NCBI RefSeq assembly: GCF_014850955.1
Contig: NZ_JACXSS010000001.1
Coordinates: 5,296,836 to 5,360,835, forward strand
Reading direction: 5' to 3'
Source: Methylomonas albis
Lineage (GTDB): Bacteria > Pseudomonadota > Gammaproteobacteria > Methylococcales > Methylomonadaceae
Length of the DNA stretch: 64,000 bases
The notes below the pieces were generated by a model, which saw nothing but the letters and a program-made list of their open reading frames with translations, was not told where the DNA came from and did no database searches. Position 1 is the stretch's first letter; each line of letters begins with the position of its first letter. This document shows, piece by piece, positions 29,614 to 35,355 of the stretch. The translations under genes and the position numbers were made by a program.

Positions 29614-29844
29614 TCAACTGGCTAAAATGCCGAATGCGTTAATAACGCCGTAAAAAGAAGAACTCGATAAGGTGCGCCGATAGGATGATGACATGGACTC
29701 CTCCCCACCCCTAGCGGTGTCATCTGCCGCAGCGACAAGTTGTTGGCCCAAAGCTCGCATCGAGGAGGGAGAACCGACTACCATTAGTCCGTTCTCTTTG
29801 CCGGAATATGCGTGGAGCCAAAGTGGGTCGGGCTTTTTGTCCAT
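29614..29844 (-). CDS. cassette protein, second copy, 76 residues
   Basis: This is the distal copy of the duplicated cassette gene. It is identical to the first copy over residues 1 to about 71, beginning MDKKPDPLWLHAYSGKE, but ends NAFGILAS because the duplicated block stops at 29634. Weak similarity to the Imm32 immunity-protein type (GSPSSMRALGQQL) is all I can offer; the function is unknown. Its last third is encoded by the REP-like 27-bp stretch and is unlikely to be an original part of the protein. No attC follows. Confidence 0.5.
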   Translation of the reverse strand: MDKKPDPLWLHAYSGKENGLMVVGSPSSMRALGQQLVAAADDTARGGEESMSSSYRRTLSSSSFYGVINAFGILAS

Positions 29845-29848
29845 AGAG

Positions 29849-29913
29849 ATCTAACGACAAGCTCACCAGACCAAAAACCGCATCGCGGTTTTTGGTCTGG
29901 TGAAGCGCCATGC
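29849..29913 (-). other. attC recombination site (distal copy)
   Basis: R' reads GTTAGAT on the minus strand (ATCTAAC at 29849-29855), and a long hairpin (ACCAGACCAAAAACCGC pairing with GCGGTTTTTGGTCTGGT) follows. The R'' side is altered: it reads TTATTAACGCATGGCGC in place of CCCTAACAAGGCGC of the proximal copy, so its activity is doubtful. Confidence 0.6.
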
Positions 29914-30120
29914 GTTAATAACGCCGTAAAAAGAAGAACTCGATAAGGTGCGCCGATAGGATGATGACATGGACTCCTCCCCACCCCTAGCGGTGTCATC
30001 TGCCGCAGCGACAAGTTGTTGGCCCAAAGCTCGCATCGAGGAGGGAGAACCGACTACCATTAGTCCGTTCTCTTTGCCGGAATATGCGTGGAGCCAAAGT
30101 GGGTCGGGCTTTTTGTCCAT
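29863..30120 (-). CDS. cassette protein, proximal copy, 85 residues
   Basis: A small cassette gene starting at 30120, two codons inside the cassette after GTTAGATCTCT. It matches the distal copy over the first 71 residues and then reads WRFTRPKTAMRFLVW, running into the attC hairpin before stopping. The pattern DPLWLHAYSGKENGLMVVGSP and SMRALGQQLVAAADD is weakly like small Imm32-type immunity proteins. The C-terminal SSYRRTLSSSS comes from a REP-like repeat, so the gene is probably a truncated form of a longer ancestor. Confidence 0.5.
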   Translation of the reverse strand: MDKKPDPLWLHAYSGKENGLMVVGSPSSMRALGQQLVAAADDTARGGEESMSSSYRRTLSSSSFYGVINAWRFTRPKTAMRFLVW

Positions 30121-30124
30121 AGAG

Positions 30125-30194
30125 ATCTAACGACAAGCTCACCAGACCAAAAACCGCATCGCGGTTTTTGGTCTGGTGAAGCGCCTTGTTAGGG
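30125..30194 (-). other. attC recombination site (complete)
   Basis: A 70-bp site with all four boxes. On the minus strand R'' is CCCTAAC (30188-30194), then AAGGCGC (L''), a long stem (CACCAGACCAAAAACCGC and its complement), GAGCTTGTC (L') and R' GTTAGAT (30125-30131). The extrahelical base between L'' and L' arms, GAAGC versus GAGC, is the asymmetry that sets strand choice in attC sites. Confidence 0.85.
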
Positions 30195-30458
30195 GCGTAA
30201 CACATGGTGGCCTAGCATACCAGCTACGGACAAACCGTATACAAGTGGCAGGCCGAACTCAAAAAGCATTCGAATAAACGCCACCGGTTTGGATGCGCTA
30301 TAGATCCACGCAATGGCCTTTGGAATGTCAGGAACGAACATTTGTTGCATCCACTCGTCGATAGAAAAACGCGTGGCGTGTTCAGCTTGTGCGAGGCGTC
30401 TTGCGTAGGTCGACTTGCCTGAGCCTTGTGGCCCCAATATCAGATGAATTTTCCCCAT
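30189..30458 (-). CDS. cassette P-loop kinase-like protein, truncated
   Basis: An 89-residue cassette gene. The N-terminal half is a clear P-loop kinase of the AAA_33 (zeta-toxin-like) type: MGKIHLILGPQGSGKSTYARRLAQ with Walker A GPQGSGKST, then the acidic SIDEWMQQMFVPD. The rest does not follow the family: after PDIPKAIAW it becomes hydrophobic (FIRMLFEFGLPLVYGLSVAGMLG) and ends at the attC. Family members are near 150 residues, so the C-terminal part has been lost or replaced. It could still bind nucleotide but probably is not an active kinase. Confidence 0.55.
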   Translation of the reverse strand: MGKIHLILGPQGSGKSTYARRLAQAEHATRFSIDEWMQQMFVPDIPKAIAWIYSASKPVAFIRMLFEFGLPLVYGLSVAGMLGHHVLRP

Positions 30459-30484
30459 TACTTACTTTCTCGTGTTCAGAAGAG

Positions 30485-30540
30485 GCCTAACGTTCGACGT
30501 AAGGGGCGGCCCGCTTGCGGGACGTCCCCTTGACGGAGGG
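30485..30540 (-). other. attC site split by the group II intron (R'-L' half)
   Basis: On the plus strand GCCTAAC (R' complement, 30485-30491) is followed by TTCGACGTAAGGGG and a hairpin (GGGGCGGCCCGC-TTGC-GGGACGTCCCC) whose other arm continues CTTGACG. The remaining R'' half, TTAGGC, lies at 32376-32381 after the intron. Removing 30541-32375 joins them into one attC. Confidence 0.75.
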
Positions 30541-32375
30541 GTGTACGCCCAGCATGGGCATGAACTTATGGGGTGCAAGTCCCCTGTCGGAGAATTCAAC
30601 GTTAATCATGTTAGCGATCATAACGACTAGCCGAAGGCAAAGGCAAGCCCGCGAGGGATTGTCTGAAGGAAGCCTAAGTGCAAAACGACGAGCCGACGAA
30701 CAGAAATCGGATATAAGGCTGAGCAGCAGGGTCGAGTTGGCACAGGACAACGAAGGCCATGAATTCGCGCTGTACAGTAAATCCGGCGGTTGTGTCGTGA
30801 CAGTTCATGTTCTTATCTGGGGAGATCTGAGACGCCAGCGGCTCTTGAAGAGCAGCGCGCATCGTAGCCATGCGGTGTGTGACGTTTCAGAAGTCAGCAG
30901 CGGTCATAGTAGCTTTGGCGGCGGGATTGCCGGCGGCGCGAAGGACCAAAGAAACAGGACAGGGCAGCGCCTTGTCAGACTCGGTATTGACGGAGCCTGC
31001 GACCCGCGGGAAGTGAGTGCTGGCGTATGACAACCGTGCACGCCTTGGAACAATCTTTACTGGAGACCATCGTCGCCCGCGACAACCTGCAACGCGCCTG
31101 GAAGCGCGTGAAGGCGAACAAGGGCGCGGCCGGAGTTGATGCAATAGCCGTGGCGGATTTTCCGGCTTGGGCGCAACAACATTGGCCGACCATCAAGGCC
31201 CAATTGATGAGCGGCGACTACCAACCGGAAGCGGTCCGGCGGGTGTGGATACCCAAACCCAACGGCGATAAACGGCCGTTGGGCATCCCCACAATCGCCG
31301 ACCGCGTCATCCAGCAAGCCATCGCGCAACAGCTCGCGCCGCACTTCGAGCGCGAGTTCAGCCACAACAGCTACGGTTTCCGTCCCGGACGTAACGCTCA
31401 CCAAGCCATCCGGCAAGTGCGCGACTATATTCGAGCGAAATACCGGATGGTGGTGGACATCGATTTGGCTGCCTTCTTCGACAACGTCAATCACGATGTG
31501 TTGATGCGGCTGCTCAGCCAACGCATCCGCGACAAGCGGGTGTTGCAACTGATCGGTCGTTATTTGCGCACCGGCGTCATCGAAAACGAGCAATGGCAAG
31601 CGACCCCGAAGGGTGTTCCCCAAGGTGGTCCGCTATCGCCGTTGCTGGCTAACGTCGTATTGCACGAATTGGACGTCTACCTGCATCAATGCGGCCACCG
31701 TTTTGCCCGTTACGCCGATGACTTCGTTATCTGCGTGCGCAGCCTGCGGGCGGCGCAACGGGTGCAGGCCAACGTCACACGGTTTCTGGAACAGCGGTTG
31801 AAACTGCACGTCAATCTCAACAAAAGTCGTATCTGTACCAGCAACGAACTGGAGTTTCTCGGGTTCTGCTTCCGAGGCAACAAAATCGTCTGGAGCGACA
31901 AAGCGTTACACCGCTTTAAACATCGGATCAAACAACTCACGGGGCGCTCGTGGGGCGTCAGCCTGGCTTACCGCTACCGCGAATTGCGACGCTATATCGT
32001 GGGTTGGATGAACTGCTTTGCGTTATCGGAATATTACCGGCCAGTTCCCGAGCTGGACGAATGGCTACGGCGGCGCATGCGCTGTTGCTACTGGAAACAG
32101 TGGCGGTGGCCGCGCACCAAGATCAGCCATCTGGTCAGTTTGGGCGTCAGCCTGAAGGAAGCGATTAAAACCGGCGTGAGCTCGAAAGGGCCTTACGCCA
32201 TGTCGCGGACACCGATTACGCAGATGGCGATGAACAACGAGTGGTTAAAAGCGCAGGGCTTGGTGTCGATCAAAGACCAGTGGGTACGTTTTCATTACCC
32301 TGTTTCAACCGCCTAGTGCGGACCCGCATGCTAGGTGGTGTGGGGAGGGCGAGAGAGAAACTCGCCCTTACCCGA
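30541..32375 (+). mobile_element. group IIC-attC intron
   Basis: The 5' end reads GTGTACGCCCAGCATGGGC and then GGGGTGCAAGTCCCC, the standard start of bacterial class C introns. About 486 bp of structured noncoding RNA (domains I-III) precede the reverse-transcriptase gene. A domain V-like hairpin ends the intron (GGGCGAG/CTCGCCC at 32347-32367, then TTACCCGA). It sits inside an attC and is oriented opposite to the cassettes, as known for introns of this class. The 3' boundary is placed at 32375 because TTAGGC of the attC follows; it could be off by one or two bases. Confidence 0.85.
31027..32316 (+). CDS. ltrA: group II intron reverse transcriptase/maturase
   Basis: A 429-residue intron-encoded protein that splices its own RNA and copies it into DNA. 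The reverse-transcriptase core runs from about residue 45 to 290: RRVWIPKPNGDKRPLGIPT, GFRPGRN, MVVDIDLAAFFDNV (first catalytic Asp), GVPQGGPLSPLLAN and the YADD box at 229-232. A maturase domain X follows with a typical LSEYYRPVPELDEWLRRRMRCCYWKQW. There is no H-N-H endonuclease domain, which fits class C. All catalytic residues are present, so the intron may be active. A minus-strand reading frame lies across it but is only a shadow. Confidence 0.95.
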   Translation: MTTVHALEQSLLETIVARDNLQRAWKRVKANKGAAGVDAIAVADFPAWAQQHWPTIKAQLMSGDYQPEAVRRVWIPKPNGDKRPLGIPTIADRVIQQAIAQQLAPHFEREFSHNSYGFRPGRNAHQAIRQVRDYIRAKYRMVVDIDLAAFFDNVNHDVLMRLLSQRIRDKRVLQLIGRYLRTGVIENEQWQATPKGVPQGGPLSPLLANVVLHELDVYLHQCGHRFARYADDFVICVRSLRAAQRVQANVTRFLEQRLKLHVNLNKSRICTSNELEFLGFCFRGNKIVWSDKALHRFKHRIKQLTGRSWGVSLAYRYRELRRYIVGWMNCFALSEYYRPVPELDEWLRRRMRCCYWKQWRWPRTKISHLVSLGVSLKEAIKTGVSSKGPYAMSRTPITQMAMNNEWLKAQGLVSIKDQWVRFHYPVSTA

Positions 32376-32394
32376 TTAGGCGGCGAAACGCGCT

Positions 32395-32856
32395 TCATTG
32401 CGGCCTCTCCGTCGCCAATGTGCGAAGCCTTTCGAGAAATCTCTTCGGTTCGGTGGCGTGGAGATTTGTAAATGCCTGCGAGCCGTCAGGCCACCAGATG
32501 AAGTCGTGTCCCTCTTGAATGAAGAAGACATAATCAACCCCAGCCACGAGGAGCACCGCGCAGTTTCCAGGACTAGGAACGAGCGTTGTCACCTTTCCAT
32601 TAGAGGGAGGTACTCCCTTTAGCACTTCGATAACTCGAAACTCGCCTTCGACAACAGGGAAAAGCTTCTCGCTGCTGTCGATAGATCGTGATCCCTCGGT
32701 CGTTCGGTACACGTGGGCAACAAAAACGGCCTTAGCCTTTTGAACGAGTTCGCCTTCAGTGGGCTGCGCTTCACCCGGAGGTCGTGAGCACGCCCACAGG
32801 GGAGGTGCAACAAACTGAAGCAAAACAAGAATCAAAAGATTGCGCCAGTAGCTCAT
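32395..32856 (-). CDS. first integron cassette: secreted NTR/TIMP-like protein
   Basis: A 153-residue exported protein, the cassette nearest attI. A signal peptide (MSYWRNLLILVLLQFVAPPLW) is followed at once by ACSRPPGE, and the body has KAVFVAHVYRTTEG, GEFRVIEVLKGVPP and a second cysteine in SPGNCAVLLV. The order of an early cysteine, a VFVAHV strand and an RVIEVLKG strand resembles bacterial netrin/TIMP-like beta-barrel proteins, but this is a pattern-level guess. ATG lies 5 bases after the GTTAGGCGGCGAAAA recombination point, so translation depends on an attI-side promoter. Its own attC is the one split by the intron. Confidence 0.7.
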   Translation of the reverse strand: MSYWRNLLILVLLQFVAPPLWACSRPPGEAQPTEGELVQKAKAVFVAHVYRTTEGSRSIDSSEKLFPVVEGEFRVIEVLKGVPPSNGKVTTLVPSPGNCAVLLVAGVDYVFFIQEGHDFIWWPDGSQAFTNLHATEPKRFLERLRTLATERPQ

Positions 32857-32860
32857 TTTT

Positions 32861-32936
32861 CGCCGCCTAACTATTGATTATCAGGCAAATCTGCCCATAT
32901 AAGCTGCTATTACCCGCCTTTTCAGGCACATTTGCT
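32861..32936 (-). other. attI recombination site region
   Basis: GTTAGGC on the minus strand (GCCTAAC at 32865-32871) marks the crossover point between the first cassette and the integrase-proximal DNA. The first two of four AGGCA-N4-TGCC-type palindromes begin 12 and 53 bp from it, in the place where IntI-binding direct repeats lie in known attI sites. Confidence 0.7.
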
Positions 32937-33007
32937 TGCGTATTTGGAAAACTAGGCATATTTGCCTTGATAACTTGATATTAGTCGTCAAATCAGGCAA
33001 TCTTGCC
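32883..33007. promoter_or_regulatory. four phased palindromes between attI and intI
   Basis: Imperfect 13-bp palindromes of form AGGCA-N4-TGCC lie at 32883 (AGGCAAATCTGCC), 32924 (AGGCACATTTGCT), 32954 (AGGCATATTTGCC) and 32995 (AGGCAATCTTGCC). Start-to-start distances are 41, 30 and 41 bp, close to four, three and four helical turns, so all face one side of the DNA. They could be binding sites for IntI or for a regulator of intI and the cassette promoter. The last lies 42 bp before the intI start. Confidence 0.7.
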
Positions 33008-33049
33008 TGCATATTAAATTCGCCACTGACTTTATCAGGTAGGTGTTTT

Positions 33050-34036
33050 ATGTCAAGTGAAAAACGGCCCAGTTTGCTGGAAGATGTGCGCCGCGTGATG
33101 CGACTGAAACATTATTCCTTGCATACCGAACGCAGTTACTGCGACTGGATCAAGCAATTCGTCAAATTTCACAAGATGACGGAACGGCAGGCCTTGTTCG
33201 ATGACGGCGAGGCCAAGATCGAAGCGTTCCTGTCTTACTTGGCGACCCAGCGCAATGTGGCGGCGGCGACTCAGAATCAAGCCATGAATGCGCTGGTGTT
33301 TTTGTACAAGCAAGTCCTGGATAAGCCTTTGACTAAGCGCATAGACGCCATTCGCTCCAAAACGCACCGCCATATTCCGGTGGTGCTGTCGGTGAACGAA
33401 GTGAAGCAAGTGCTGGCGCGATTGGAGGGCGTACCGCAACTGGTGGTCAAACTGTTGTACGGCAGAGGCTTGCGGATCAGCGAAGCCGTCCGCCTCAGGG
33501 TGCAGGACATCGATTTTGCCTACAAACAGATTACCGTGCGTTCCGGCAAGGGCGATAAGGATAGGGTGACGACTTTTGCCGCCACGCTGGCGCCTTTGTT
33601 GTTAAATTATCTCGATAAGGTCAAGGCGGTTCACAATAAGGATTTGGCCGAGGGTTACGGCGCGGTCTATTTGCCTTATGCGTTAGCGAAAAAATATCCC
33701 AATGCCGAGCGCGAATGGAGCTGGCAATATGTGTTTCCGGCGCGTTCGTTGTCGGCCGATCCGCAGTCGGGCGTGACTCGGCGCCATCATGTCGACCAGT
33801 CGCAGATCAACAAGGCTATACGGACGGCGGTTCGGCTGGCCGGCATCGCCAAGCAGGTTTCTGCGCATACTTTCCGCCACAGTTTCGCCACGCATTTGCT
33901 GCAGCGCGGCACCGATATTCGCACCATTCAGGCTTTATTGGGGCATAGCGAGCTGGAGACCACGATGATTTATACCCATGTGTTGAATCAGGGCGGTCAA
34001 GGTGTCGTCAGCCCGTTGGACGATTTAGGGATGTGA
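33050..34036 (+). CDS. intI: integron integrase (tyrosine recombinase)
   Basis: A 328-residue tyrosine recombinase that inserts and excises cassettes at attI and attC. Catalytic residues are in place: R142 ([11 protein letters not shown]), H273 and R276 ([11 protein letters not shown]), H299 ([10 protein letters not shown]) and Y308 (MIYTHVL). The insertion unique to IntI is clear at about 211-229 ([19 protein letters not shown]). I chose the ATG at 33050 ([13 protein letters not shown]) because it gives the family's usual N-terminus; the frame also extends 38 residues upstream through the palindromes, which is not credible. It diverges from the cassettes, as in all complete integrons, and appears functional. 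Confidence 0.95.
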   Translation: MSSEKRPSLLEDVRRVMRLKHYSLHTERSYCDWIKQFVKFHKMTERQALFDDGEAKIEAFLSYLATQRNVAAATQNQAMNALVFLYKQVLDKPLTKRIDAIRSKTHRHIPVVLSVNEVKQVLARLEGVPQLVVKLLYGRGLRISEAVRLRVQDIDFAYKQITVRSGKGDKDRVTTFAATLAPLLLNYLDKVKAVHNKDLAEGYGAVYLPYALAKKYPNAEREWSWQYVFPARSLSADPQSGVTRRHHVDQSQINKAIRTAVRLAGIAKQVSAHTFRHSFATHLLQRGTDIRTIQALLGHSELETTMIYTHVLNQGGQGVVSPLDDLGM

Positions 34037-34072
34037 ACCCGTAAGGCGGATGCCATTGGGTGGATCGTCTAA

Positions 34073-34237
34073 TTCTACTTTGTCAGATTACGAAAAAGGT
34101 TCCTCATACCCGCCGGGAAGTGGGTACCCAGTGCCATGGAGGGTAAGCTTCGATCCGTCGATGGAGTCTGGATTGCGGCAATCCCTGCCGAAAAGACGGA
34201 CTTAGAGAGGTAGTTCGAGTAATCTGACAAAGTAGAA
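34073..34237. mobile_element. MITE, 165 bp
   Basis: Perfect 19-bp terminal inverted repeats (TTCTACTTTGTCAGATTAC at 34073-34091, complement at 34219-34237) are flanked by a 4-bp direct repeat CTAA (34069-34072 and 34238-34241). There is no coding potential. The interior is related, in reverse orientation, to the repeat at 34990-35125. Confidence 0.9.
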
Positions 34238-34256
34238 CTAACGGTATCCTCCCTAG

Positions 34257-34589
34257 TTACCCAAGCAACCTGCGGCTCAGCAATGCCTGTATATCTCTTC
34301 TACCGTCTGTAATGAGGACAATGTAAACCTTTTGACCTATTACACGGTAAATGATCCGGTATGGTTTGAAAAATGCTTGCCGGAAATCTTGAATACCTAA
34401 TCCCAGTAATTCTTTTGGATAGGTCCCCCGGTCAGGGAAGTTGACCAAACTCTCAACAATCTCCAGCAAAGCGTCCAATACATAGTTGGCATTGGCTACG
34501 GAGTCGAACTCAGCGATGTAGTCGTAGATGGTTTCCAAATCCTGTTCGGCACCCTTAGTGAGCAAGGCTTCGTATTGTTGTTCCGACAT
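34257..34589 (-). CDS. ParE/RelE-family toxin
   Basis: A 110-residue toxin of the RelE/ParE superfamily, probably acting on gyrase or on mRNA. Visible pattern: TKGAEQDLETIYDYIAEFDS at the start, FPDRGTYPKEL in the middle, and FFKPYRIIYRVIGQKVYIVLITDGRRD with the C-terminal RRLLG, all usual for the ParE branch. The ATG shares a base with the antitoxin stop (TAATG at 34589), so the two are translationally coupled. The pair sits between a MITE and a related repeat, just downstream of intI, but has no attC and is not a cassette. Confidence 0.85.
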   Translation of the reverse strand: MSEQQYEALLTKGAEQDLETIYDYIAEFDSVANANYVLDALLEIVESLVNFPDRGTYPKELLGLGIQDFRQAFFKPYRIIYRVIGQKVYIVLITDGRRDIQALLSRRLLG

Positions 34590-34864
34590 TACTTGCCGGA
34601 TGGTTTTGCGCGTAGCCGAGCAACCACGTCGCCAACAGGCGTGACCTTGCCTTGTTCAATATCTTTATTACCAAGCGCCAGGAGTTTCAAGAGCGCCAAC
34701 GTCTCCTGGGTTTCCTCGTAGGATGCAACATCCTGAAGCACTGCTTTGGCCTCGCCGTTTTGGGTGATAACCATCGGCTCACGCCGCTCGGTCAGTTGCA
34801 ATAACACTTCGGCAGCGTTGGCCTTCAAATAGCTTATGGGTTTTACTTGTGTTGAATAGCGCAT
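34589..34864 (-). CDS. Phd/YefM-family antitoxin
   Basis: A 91-residue antitoxin that binds the toxin and represses the operon. The first 45 residues show the Phd/YefM DNA-binding fold (VKPISYLKANAAEVLLQL, then REPMVITQNGEAKAVLQDV), and a charged C-terminal tail should bind the toxin. It is the first gene of the pair, as usual. The operator should lie in the 90 bp upstream of 34864, where I see no clear dyad. Confidence 0.85.
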   Translation of the reverse strand: MRYSTQVKPISYLKANAAEVLLQLTERREPMVITQNGEAKAVLQDVASYEETQETLALLKLLALGNKDIEQGKVTPVGDVVARLRAKPSGK

Positions 34865-34955
34865 ACAAATCTCGGCGAATCAATGTGTGGACTTAATGTA
34901 GTCTTTTAATGGTCGCCAAACAAGTTCAAAATGGTCACGATTTTGGCTTCTCGTT

Positions 34956-35144
34956 TAATTTTACTTTGTAGATTACGTGACAACCTTGTTCGAGAGCGTC
35001 ATTCCGGCATGGATTGCCGGACCCGTTAGAGCGTGGAGCGAATCCGGACTCCAGGGATGGGGCTGAACTTACCATCCATGGCACTGGATACCCGCGCTTG
35101 TGCCCTGTGGGTATCCCGGCGAGCCTGTCGAACTATGAGCGGAC
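34956..35144. repeat. MITE-related dispersed repeat
   Basis: It starts TAATTTTACTTTGTAGATTAC, a variant of the MITE terminal repeat, and its interior (CGGCATGGATTGCCGGA, GGACTCCAGGGATGG, CCATGGCACTGGATACCC) matches the reverse complement of the MITE interior at 34090-34200. A right end with matching inverted repeat is not visible. The 17-bp small insert lies within it. It occupies much of the 491-bp gene-free stretch 34865-35355; the rest holds nothing I recognise. Confidence 0.7.
35097..35113 (-). repeat. very small mobile-type insert, copy 4 (17 bp)
   Basis: CTTGTGCCCTGTGGGTA, identical to the copy at 9954-9970. It interrupts the dispersed repeat between GGATACCCGCG and TCCCGGCG. The related MITE reads GGGTACCCACT|TCCCGGCG with no insert and the same spacing, which defines an empty site. 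Confidence 0.85.
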
Positions 35145-35355
35145 TTAATCGTCCACCTTTCAACTTTGCTCGGGGCGAACGGTTAAGCCTTTTATGTGTC
35201 CCGTCCTAAACGGAAAGCCATGATTTTCACGGCCCCTATTTTAGTTTGGGATAGCTCCTTGAAGCCGCTGCTCCAGACCCCTCTCCCAAATACAAGCAGC
35301 ACAGAAATCGTCAGCTTGAGATAATAAGCTTTCTGTTATTCATCTCGTCGTTTTC

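Larger units (their letters stand above)
29634..30185. repeat. 276-bp tandem duplication of a gene cassette with its attC
   Basis: Copy 1 is 29634-29909 and copy 2 is 29910-30185, apparently identical. Each copy contains the small cassette gene, the 27-bp REP-like stretch and the attC hairpin. Sequence leaves identity at ATGCG on the left and GCGCC on the right. Confidence 0.9.
29614..34036. mobile_element. complete chromosomal integron (intI, attI, four minus-strand cassettes)
   Basis: The parts are in the standard order. The integrase gene intI (33050-34036, plus strand) diverges from an attI region (GCCTAAC at 32865-32871) that leads into cassettes read on the minus strand: an NTR-like secreted protein (32395-32856), a P-loop kinase-like protein (30189-30458), and two copies of a small ORF (29863-30120 and 29614-29844). 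Three attC sites are recognisable: one at 30125-30194, one at 29849-29913, and one split by a group II intron (30485-30540 and 32376-32383). No antibiotic-resistance gene is present. No attC is seen after the last copy, so the array ends at about 29.6 kb. Confidence 0.85.

Noticed and set aside
31057..31623. Minus-strand 188-residue open frame across the intron reverse transcriptase
   Set aside because: Fully overlaps a conserved coding sequence and has no independent support.
32883..33007. LexA operator for intI
   Set aside because: The palindromes do not match CTGT-N8-ACAG or the alternative TTAG-type LexA sites I know, although LexA in this group may differ.
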